The position numbers and the translations under genes were made by a program. The notes below the pieces were generated by a model, which was given only the letters and a program-made list of their open reading frames with translations, made no database searches and was not told where the DNA came from. From Larix sibirica (lineage: Eukaryota; Streptophyta; Pinopsida; Pinales; Pinaceae): DNA of 27,490 nucleotides. Of the stretch, positions 20,667 through 27,490 are shown in pieces (within the stretch, counting starts at the first letter, position 1; each line of letters begins with the position of its first letter). Location: contig NWUY0300005593.1 of the NCBI GenBank assembly GCA_004151065.3, positions 1 through 27,490 of the forward strand, given 5' to 3'.

Positions 20667-22370
20667 TCAAGCCCCATGACAAGACTTGTTCCTAAAGGAG
20701 TTGTTCATCGACGAACCAACATTAGTGCCCAAATCTGGCAAAACCTCATGGTTTTTATGGAAGGTTGGAAGAGTTTTTTTAACAATTTCCGAAAAAGAGG
20801 GCACATGAATGCATCGAAGTTGTTCCATAGGAGTAAAATCAAGGTCCTGAGCCGATTCGGATACCAAAACCTGCACTTTAGGAAAAGGAACGTCAAGGGG
20901 TAAGGTATCCTCGTCCATAGAATCCTGACCACGACTCACCGAAACATTAGGTTCAACATCAGAGGAAATCTGAATAGTCTCATCCCGAGACTGCAAATCT
21001 GAACCCCTACCATCACTAGATAAATTTTCCCTCAGCGAGGACCCCTCCGAGCTAATGGGATTTTCCAGATCAGGCACCATAGGTGAAGGAGGAACCGAAA
21101 CATTTACATTAACTTTGCGATCCAAATCAACTTTTTTTAATTCAAGTGAGATAATAAAGGCTTTCTCTAATTCATTCAATGAATGGAAGAAAGATGGATC
21201 ATAAAGTTGAAGCTTACCTAGATAATCAGTGGGGACTGACAGTGGAGGAGTGACCCTGTTGGAGTAGCCATCCATGGGACCTGCAACATCCAAATCTTTG
21301 TTGCTGCAATCATCTGAGGACCAAGTTGTCTCATCGTCGATGGGCCGTGAAGACTCCCAATAGATCGAAGGGCCCTTGCAATTCCGCCACAAATGGCCAA
21401 CATCCTTACAATTTGAGCACCTGAATGGAACACCCCAATAATCGATAATTTGGGTAAACTGACGCCCCCTCCAGTCAATGTGCAACTCATCGATCAGGCC
21501 AAGGGAGATATCAACCTCCACCAGGATGCGCCCAATGCGCTTGTCAACACCATTTAGAACATCCTCGCCCAGATGAAGGAAGCATCCTAATCTGTTGCCG
21601 ACCAACTCAAACACATCCCTATTCCACATAGCAAGGGGGGAATCAGGAAGCAAGACCCATAAATGTCGAAGCTTTATCCTCGCACGCCGCGGGTCAAAGT
21701 CGATATACCAATGCTGGAGCATGAGATTGCCCGATCCTTTTAGCCAACGCTTTTCCAAGATCAATGAAGCATGTGCCTCCTCCCTCAATTTGAAACCAAA
21801 CCAGCCCTTGGCAAGGATAGATACCCGAGGGGAATAGTCCAGGATAGGTGTGCATGTCCGCGAAACCCACTTCACAATGTTGCGCCTATGCATAGCATTT
21901 AACTGAATTTCCCAACCAGGGAAGTCATATTGAGCTCTACTAGCTCCTTTAGTCCCAAATCCCAACCCACATTCAGCCAATGTTCACCAGGACGCATATT
22001 AAGCAAGTTAATATGACTATTGTTTTTTATGGTGTGCGACATTGCCAACAGATCTTTCCCCCAAGATGCGCGAATCATCCCCACTACCAACCGGAGTTGG
22101 GTCGACGACCAGATGATTAGTGTTGGAGGCCGGCAGGATACCGGTGGTTTCGCCATCCGTTACCTGCACCTTTTTGGTCAGTGGACCTTTCCCACCACCT
22201 ATCACTGTATTTACCTTTGCATGCACATTCCCTGCCGAAGCCGCCTTCTTTTCGTTTAGCAACTCCCTATAATAGGCATCCGGTTTCATGATTCCAGTTT
22301 CCTCAAACCAGAAATCCATATCTAATGGGTTTAACTGACTGGGACCCGCCATATTATGAGCCTCCCCCAT
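20667..22370 (-). pseudogene. LINE ORF1: RNA-binding Gag-like protein with CCHC knuckle
   Basis: ATG at 22370 (MGEAHNMAGPSQLNPLDMDF) opens 117 codons to a stop at 22017. The same protein continues in another frame from about 22030 to 20667. The 437-codon part holds a DUF4283-like region (residues about 25-130: ILAKGWFGFKL, WYIDFDPRR, LWVLLPDSPLAMWN) and a single zinc knuckle CSNCKDVGHLWRNC (residues 188-201; C-x2-C-x4-H-x4-C, all ligands intact). The Ser- and Pro-rich tail reaches to a stop before ORF2. One frameshift near 22025 is the only break seen. Plant L1 ORF1 proteins bind the element RNA to form the retroposition particle. Confidence 0.85.
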
Positions 22371-22860
22371 TCCACAGGAAACAAAAACCTGAAAACCCGG
22401 AACCAGAGCGAGCCCACACCAATAGTTCTAGTTAACAGCTTGGTAAACAGAAAAAACCCCGTCAACAATGTAACCCACATTCTCTAATGGCACCGGGAGT
22501 AGCAAGCCCTCGTGAAAAGAACCAGAAGATGTCTAAACCGGACAAATGTGAGCGGGTAAACCAAAGAAAAACACCACCTAAGGTGCAGAACAAGAAATAG
22601 AACTTACAGATGTCGGGAATGTAGCCATATGCAAAACCCCACCAACATAATAACCACCAAAGCAGGGATTCTATTTTTGGTAAAAACCCCCAAAAGGAGA
22701 GAAACCACCACCGACACGACCAACACGAAAACCCTAGTAATTGAATCTGGCAGCCGCTTCCAGCAAAAAACCGCCCAAAGCAGAACGCCGAGAACAAAGG
22801 AAGCCACCAGTCAGGTGAGAAGCATGGAAAAAATAACCGTGCCCCCCAAAGGGACTTACC
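22371..22860 (-). other. LINE 5' untranslated region
   Basis: GC-richer leader upstream of ORF1. A 111-codon frame (22797-22462) is extremely rich in Trp, Cys, Phe and Leu and looks like a by-product of T/G-rich sequence. In L1-type elements the internal promoter is located in this leader; no element of it can be identified from sequence alone. Confidence 0.5.
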
Positions 22861-23360
22861 TATAACCTCTTACTTGCAATTCACAACACTCAACCACTCT
22901 AACTAATAGTCTACACAATTATTATGTAAATTATTTCAATTATTTTCATCTTATACAAATCACACTTTATAAAATCATTGTGTCAAATAAAAAAATACAA
23001 AATAAAAAGATCAACCACAATAATAAAAAATCATATCAAATAAATTCACATAAATTAAGCTAATTAAATTAATTTAAAATATATATATATATATATATAT
23101 ATTGTTGCTACGTCAATCATATATACTTTCTAATTATTTTATGGATTTCGTTTTTTCGAGGATGGCAAAACATATTATAATTAAGTTGTGAAATTAGTAG
23201 TGAAGACCTTGTTTAAGGAAAACCAGCCCACCTTGATTGCAATTTTGCCCATGGCCCTCATATAGGTAGATATAGTTATGTATACTTTGTATTTTTTCAC
23301 TTAATATAATTAAAAAAATCGTTGACCTTACTTTTAATTTTTGAAAGAGGCAAAACCCCC
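22861..23360. other. AT-rich intergenic promoter region of EMC6
   Basis: Very AT-rich sequence between the LINE 5' end and the EMC6 TATA box. It contains an (AT)12 tract at 23079-23102 and no gene. Any upstream regulatory sites of EMC6 closer than 500 bp would lie here, but none can be named with confidence. Confidence 0.5.
23079..23102. repeat. (AT)12 microsatellite
   Basis: An uninterrupted run of AT dinucleotides, bordered by TTTAAA and TGTTGC. It is likely length-polymorphic. Confidence 0.95.
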
Positions 23361-23367
23361 TATATAA
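23361..23367 (+). promoter_or_regulatory. TATA box of EMC6
   Basis: TATATAA in CCCCCTATATAATAA lies about 30 bp before the probable transcript start (about 23392-23398). It fits the 5' UTR exon that ends at 23475. The transcript start is inferred from spacing only. Confidence 0.55.
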
Positions 23368-23394
23368 TAATTTTATGGATTATTGTGGTTACAA

Positions 23395-23475
23395 GAAGTA
23401 AAAAAATTGAAAACGACGATCGTTCACAGTCCGAGGAAGCAGCAGCAGCCGTGGAAGAACTCAATCGCTGTGAAG
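23395..23475 (+). other. EMC6 exon 1, non-coding 5' UTR (start approximate)
   Basis: A GC-richer segment (GAAGCAGCAGCAGCCGTGG) ends at a strong 5' splice site AAG|GTGAGT with GT at 23476. It contains no ATG, so translation would not start here. The 5' end is placed from the TATA box. Confidence 0.55.
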
Positions 23476-23790
23476 GTGAGTTGCGATCTCTTAAACCTCT
23501 TCACTGTTTCTTTTAAAGATTTTCCGCGAAAATTTTTGGTCTAATATTTATAACTCCCCCGAAACGATTTTCCTCATGAGATTAAGGATTGATAGGTTCA
23601 ACCAAGAAGAAGTCTAACAGTAATTCCATGTGGGTATGGCTCTTCAGTGCCGAATACAGGCGGCCAACTTTACAATCCATTAAATTAATAAATCAATTGA
23701 GATTCATTCAGATTTCGATGTTCCCGTCTTAGGACAGATGATCAGCCCACTGCCTGTGCTTATAATGTAGAAACCCTGGATCCAGAGTGG

Positions 23791-23959
23791 CTAATTGTCC
23801 TTGTCAAACTTTTGCTTATGGAAGGTGGGATTGCTATAACATTGGTCCAAGAGTCATGTAGAAATTGCCAAATAGAAAATTATCCAACTAATATTCCTTC
23901 TCAAACTCTCGCCTTTGGCAGGGTTGGATTGTTATAACATTGGTCGAAGAGTCATGTAG
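23791..23959. repeat. Imperfect ~72-bp direct repeat in intron 1
   Basis: Copy one 23791-23861 and copy two 23888-23959 share CTAAT..TCCTT.TCAAACT and end in TATAACATTGGTC.AAGAG TCATGTAG with one mismatch in the last 30 bases. Their left halves are more diverged. The offset is 98 bp. Origin unknown. Confidence 0.8.
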
Positions 23960-24421
23960 GTGTTTGTTGATCTTTATTTCAAGTACACTGTACAGTACTA
24001 TGTCATATCGAGTTTATAGTGTATTGAATCTACCTATTTGCTCCTACAAAGTGGCAACAAGTATCACTCCTTAGCTTCAATACCATATTGCGGTTTATTT
24101 ACCCAAGAATAGATTGACACCCAGACAGGAAAACCCATCTACGGAATTAAATTCCGATTGAATTAAAGGATTCACGGGCGAGCCACTCAATGATGAGGGT
24201 ATGCCATTATGCCATTAGCAACTTGGTTTTTTATCTGCACAATGATTAAGATGGAAAGATGCTCCACATTAAAACATTCCAAACATGAGGTTGTGCATTA
24301 CAAGTGCAGCTGGTACAGGTTTCCAAATTCCTTTATAACAGAGTCCCATCTTCTTATATCCACTTGTTGAAACCATGTTCCTAGTTTGTTCCAAACTATA
24401 TTGGTTAATAACTCAAGTAAT

Positions 24422-24497
24422 AGGTAGTAGGTGCTCAATCACATATTTCAGCTTTTCTTACATGGAAGAATCAACAGGTAGTAGGTGGTCAATCACA
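24422..24497. repeat. 22-bp direct repeat in intron 1
   Basis: AGGTAGTAGGTGCTCAATCACA at 24422 and AGGTAGTAGGTGGTCAATCACA at 24476 differ by one base and are separated by 32 bp. A small local duplication. Confidence 0.75.
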
Positions 24498-24756
24498 GAA
24501 GGTTCTGCCATTTACCTTGATTAAATATAGTAAGGGATGTAAATTAAAGTCTTCAATTACACTTTGATGAAAATGCCTCAAAATGTTTGTTATCTACCTA
24601 TGTAGGGATGTGGCTATATTGACACTATTTTTAATATTTGCCACTGCCTGTCAGTTATCATGGTGTATCTCTATTTTCAATTTTTACGTATTATGCGTCT
24701 GATTGCATGATTTCCTTCACCCAGAGGAAAGGAAGAAAGAGGAGCAAAACAGGAAC

Positions 24757-24878
24757 ATGGCTGCCCGCAATGGATCTCCTGCACCTGCTTCTGAAAAGAA
24801 GTCGAGCAACTTTGAGAATGAGTTGCTGGCTTTTAGTGCAGAGAACCTGCAGAATAACATGAAAGTTACCTATTATAG
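24757..24878 (+). CDS. EMC6: EMC6, first coding exon (5' part of the gene)
   Basis: ER membrane protein complex subunit 6, a small protein with three membrane helices. With EMC3 it forms the membrane insertase core that places tail-anchored and multipass proteins into the ER membrane. Only the cytosolic N-terminus is in this window: 40 codons plus two bases, starting MAARNGSPAPASEKKSSNFE and ending FSAENLQNNMKVTYY. The block around SAENLQNNMK followed by YY, just before the first helix, is the hallmark of plant EMC6. ATG 24757 has a good context (AAC ATG GCT), and the exon starts after CCAG at 24724. The exon stops at TATTATAG|GTATAT, phase 2, so the next exon should complete Ser-Arg. Helix-coding exons are not in the window; they must lie beyond 27490. 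Identification is from motif memory. Confidence 0.8.
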
Positions 24879-26328
24879 GTATATCTCTAACTACGCAACT
24901 TTAAATAGTATAGTTTCTCGTTTTCCCTGGCCAGTGAAAACATTGTTATTGAGTCCACTGGAAGCATCTAATTTTTTGTTTTTTTGGTTTGGAAGAGTGC
25001 TTTATAAGGCATTTCATGCTGGATGAAATTTTTCTATGCTAATGATTACAAGGTTGTAAGGTCGACTACAAGAATAGTATTTCAATCTCCCTAAGGGAAG
25101 TGATCATTTCAATCTTTACATCAAATTCTCAGCTTTCCAAACTGTCAGAATTGCTTGTGATAAAATTACTTGAAACAAAAAAATGAAAACCCTATTGGAA
25201 TGATGAAAATTTCGTGTATCCCCACATTTATGCACTTTGATCTTAGAAGTCTTGGAAGACAGGGATTTGTATCTGGTGTAGTCAGTGAAATTCCCCTACC
25301 GGTGGTAGCCAAGAAAATATGAGTGTTCAACTACTATGAAGCTTATAATGGATGGAGTGCAAGCAAGTATTCATGAAACTGAACTATACATTAAGGAAAA
25401 TATGCAATTGTGCGAGTGAAAGCCCCATAATCTTAGTAATCCTTGTAATCCTGCAAATGAACAGTAGTTCTTACCATTAACTTATGACAGGCCATGCATA
25501 GAGAGATGAGGTATTTTTAGTGTCCATATTTAGAGGAAAAATATATGTTACTGGATCCGTGGGGTTAGGGGTCTGGATTCATGGATTCCCGTTACATCAC
25601 TGCAGTTGTAGCAGACTGCAGTCATGAAGATTATAAGATTGCTGTAGATCAATGTAAATGCTAAATACTAAATATTAATTTTTTCTTCTTTTTCAGCTGT
25701 AAAGGTATCCAAATTTCTTTCTTATCAATCTAAATTTAATAATAAAGGCCAATTCATTTATTGCAACATGCGTGGATAATATGTGAAATATAAAAGCATG
25801 CAATAAGGTTACTTTTCCAACTGAAATTGAATGTGACGTGATTACTACTCAAAGCAAAATTCTAAAACAACTATAAACTTTGCTAGAAAAGAGAAAAGCA
25901 AAATAAAAAGCACACACACAATGACACGGAGAGTGGGGTAGGGGGGATATCACACCACCACCCTACTTGATCAGTTACAATGGGATTATGCATCCCTTAG
26001 AATGCCCATTGTTGGTCCTTATGGCCAATTGTCAGGCTTAAATTATAGGATAAATGAATGTGAGAAGGTGGTGAGGTAAGTTCCTTGTTTGTAAGCACCC
26101 TAGGGGGTTGAATGGTGGCCGGTCCAGGCTGCCTTTTGGACTGTTTGCTTGCTGTCATAAACCTGCAAGTTAAAGATATACAACAACAAATAAAATGCTC
26201 TAAATCAGTCTCTTAAATATTTCTCAGAAAGGGGGGTTTAACCTACCAAAAAAATGTTAGACAAAAAACTAATAAACATAAGAGGTTAGGACTATATATC
26301 TAAAAAGATGTAAGGGTCCGTATCATGA

Positions 26329-26380
26329 GATTTTCACGCTGTCCAAGGAGGGAAGATTTTCTCGCTGTCCAGAGAGTGGG
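26329..26380. repeat. 26-bp tandem repeat in intron 2
   Basis: GATTTTCACGCTGTCCAAGG (26329) and GATTTTCTCGCTGTCCAGAG (26355) are adjacent near-identical units. No function is suggested. Confidence 0.75.
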
Positions 26381-27089
26381 AAGTGACCTAAACTATGATA
26401 CAAAAACCAAATAGATGCTTTTATATTCTAATCCACACCATGCAACCACTTATAGTGATATGCAAGACATATACTTGTTCTTCAAATGAAAATCTATGCA
26501 TATATGTGCTCCAACAGTGGCATGCATGGACATGCATGCATCTTTTGATGAAATGCGCACTAACATGCAAATGTTTTTTCTCTAAATCTATTTAAGATAA
26601 TCAATTTTGATGATAGATTAGAGTGCATGCAAGTATAAGATCTAGAAAGAAATGTGAACTTGTAATTTAGATATCAAATACAAGCTTTGCATGTAATTAT
26701 GTGTAACTAGAAAAATGAAGAGTTTTATTTTTGGGATGGTAGAGAGAGGATGAATGTCCTTTAGGTAGGCAATAAGGTTCCAAAGTAATGCACTGAGGGA
26801 CTAGTCTGATTGAGCTGAGATGGTTGCTCAAGGCTAATAACTTTTTTCCGATGGATGAGGATCTGCAAATGTTAGAATAAAAGCCTAGTGGGAGATTGGA
26901 TTTCCCTTCTTGCTCCTTCAGGTGTAATCCTGCATGACAAGGTTAGATAAAGCACCAATTGCAGCTGAAAGAATGCTTAAAACTAACTCCTATCAAGTAG
27001 TCTACAGAAAACCTCAATAGAGAAACAATTTAAAGGGATTAACCTATTGAATGATAACACCCTTTCCAAGGCCCAATAAGAAGTAAGGA

Positions 27090-27490
27090 AATAGAGCAAA
27101 TAAACTAACAAGGTTATCTCATATACGAGAGCTTGAGACCATATGTCCACACATGAAAGCACACCACAAATTTGACCTCCAAATCCTTCTTTATTAAAAA
27201 TTCCAAAAGCAAAAGTACAAAGAGCTTGTGCAAATCTTCAACTCACAACAAACAACAATAAGAGGAGAGGAGGCCTCTTTAACTAGGAGAAGAAGGAGAG
27301 AATTCACCCTCCTTGGTCTCATGCATGCATAGAGGAGAGGGTGACACATGGAAGGGCTTACCAAAACCCTAATTGAGAGCTCCAAAACCCTAATGCGCCA
27401 AATGGAGGAGGACTCAAGCCATAATGGAGTGAGCTAGGCCTCCAAATGCCACATGTAGAGGAAGATCTCAATCAAATCAAGAGTCATGCA
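27090..27490 (-). mobile_element. Probable LTR fragment, minus strand, in EMC6 intron 2
   Basis: On the minus strand the order is: two TTAGGGTTTTGG blocks, a TATA-like CTAGTTAAAGAGGCC at about 27275-27289, a T-rich transcribed-looking stretch, and AATAAAG at about 27192-27198. Promoter then polyadenylation signal within ~100 bp is the R-region layout of a plant LTR. The same TTTAAAGAG promoter core occurs in the LTRs of element B. Neither border is in view, so this stays tentative. The doubled AAACCCTAA is not a telomere tract. Confidence 0.35.

Larger units (their letters stand above)
16750..22860 (-). mobile_element. Near full-length L1-type LINE, minus strand
   Basis: About 6.1 kb, more GC-rich than both flanks, with sharp composition changes near 22860 and 16860. 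From its 5' end it has a ~490-bp leader, ORF1 with a CCHC knuckle, and ORF2 with endonuclease, RT and a C-terminal zinc-binding domain. This is the plant L1-clade layout. ORF1 and ORF2 together carry at least two in-frame stops and several frameshifts, far fewer than elements B and C. No poly(A) (poly-T on this strand) or target-site duplication could be found, so the 3' end is uncertain; it may have been lost to the neighbouring Copia-like sequence. Confidence 0.85.
23476..24724 (+). other. EMC6 intron 1, in the 5' UTR
   Basis: A 1,249-bp intron running from GTGAGT to TTTCCTTCACCCAG. It holds a ~72-bp imperfect tandem repeat (23791-23959) and a 22-bp repeat (24422-24443 and 24476-24497). Introns in the 5' UTR often raise expression of plant housekeeping genes. 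Confidence 0.6.
24879..27490 (+). other. EMC6 intron 2, incomplete
   Basis: At least 2.6 kb from GTATAT to the window end, with no exon encoding the membrane helices. It contains a candidate 8-bp segment between a good acceptor (TTCTTCTTTTTCAG at 25684-25697) and GTATCC, judged not to be an exon. It also holds a 26-bp tandem repeat and, at its right end, LTR-like sequence. Introns of this size and content are usual in conifers. Confidence 0.65.

Noticed and set aside
22462-22797. 111-codon Trp/Cys/Phe-rich minus-strand frame
   Set aside because: Located in the LINE leader with extreme composition. No family match and no conserved-looking motif.
25684-25712. Possible 8-bp micro-exon between TTTTTCAG and GTATCC in EMC6 intron 2
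   Set aside because: It would have to start with bases completing Ser-Arg after phase 2 and lead into a helix exon; CTGTAAAG does not give that protein, and no following exon is seen.
26520-26545. CATGCATG-rich palindromic stretch as RY-type regulatory sites
   Set aside because: Lies deep in an intron of a housekeeping gene. Such motifs are common by chance in AT-rich DNA, and nothing links them to EMC6 control.
27361-27400. Doubled AAACCCTAA motif as a possible interstitial telomere
   Set aside because: Only two isolated copies, 21 bp apart, not an array. Short CCCTAA motifs are frequent in plant LTRs and promoters.
1-27490. CRISPR array, tRNA or rRNA genes, bacterial-type operons
   Set aside because: No spaced short repeats, no tRNA cloverleaf or rRNA-like stretch, and no ribosome-binding sites. 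The content is plant nuclear DNA.

Overview
The window is nuclear DNA of a seed plant, and a gymnosperm (conifer-like) genome is my best guess. It is AT-rich and dominated by very old, nested, disabled retroelements. At the right it holds the first two exons of one recognisable host gene, with long introns. The organism is inferred from this style, not from a marker gene.

Left part (1-8333): decayed minus-strand Gag-like sequence (element A) carries a near-perfect 273-bp tandem duplication at the window edge. It was interrupted by a complete Ty3/Gypsy chromovirus-type element (element B, 1903-8328, plus strand). Both LTRs of B, its tRNA-iMet primer-binding site and a perfect 5-bp target-site duplication (TTCAC) can be read directly. 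Its gag, protease, RT, RNase H, integrase and chromodomain remnants are in the normal order but broken by many stops and frameshifts. The two LTRs are only about 80% identical by hand alignment, so the insertion is ancient.

Middle (8334-16750): about 1.5 kb without recognisable features is followed by a second Ty3/Gypsy element (C). C has a putative 5' LTR ending at 11380, a PBS, gag, protease, RT, RNase H and the integrase zinc finger, and stops abruptly near 15530. A 100-bp SINE-like insertion with an 18-bp perfect target-site duplication (10572-10707) and an unexplained antisense coding-like stretch (10819-11130) lie in the putative LTR of C. Where C stops, a minus-strand Copia-like polypurine tract plus short LTR begins, followed by about 1 kb that I could not classify.

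Right-middle (about 16750-22860): a near full-length L1-type LINE on the minus strand, with ORF1 (CCHC knuckle) and ORF2 (endonuclease, RT, zinc-binding domain). It is distinctly more GC-rich and better preserved than the LTR elements, though it still carries stops and frameshifts.

Right end (22861-27490): an AT-rich spacer with an (AT)n tract, a TATA box, a 5' UTR exon, a 1.25-kb intron in the 5' UTR, and the first coding exon of EMC6 (ER membrane complex subunit 6). A second intron runs off the window. The LINE and EMC6 lie head to head, about 0.5 kb apart. The last ~400 bp looks like part of a minus-strand LTR inside EMC6 intron 2. I saw no new multi-gene system; the host gene is the only sequence likely to be functional.
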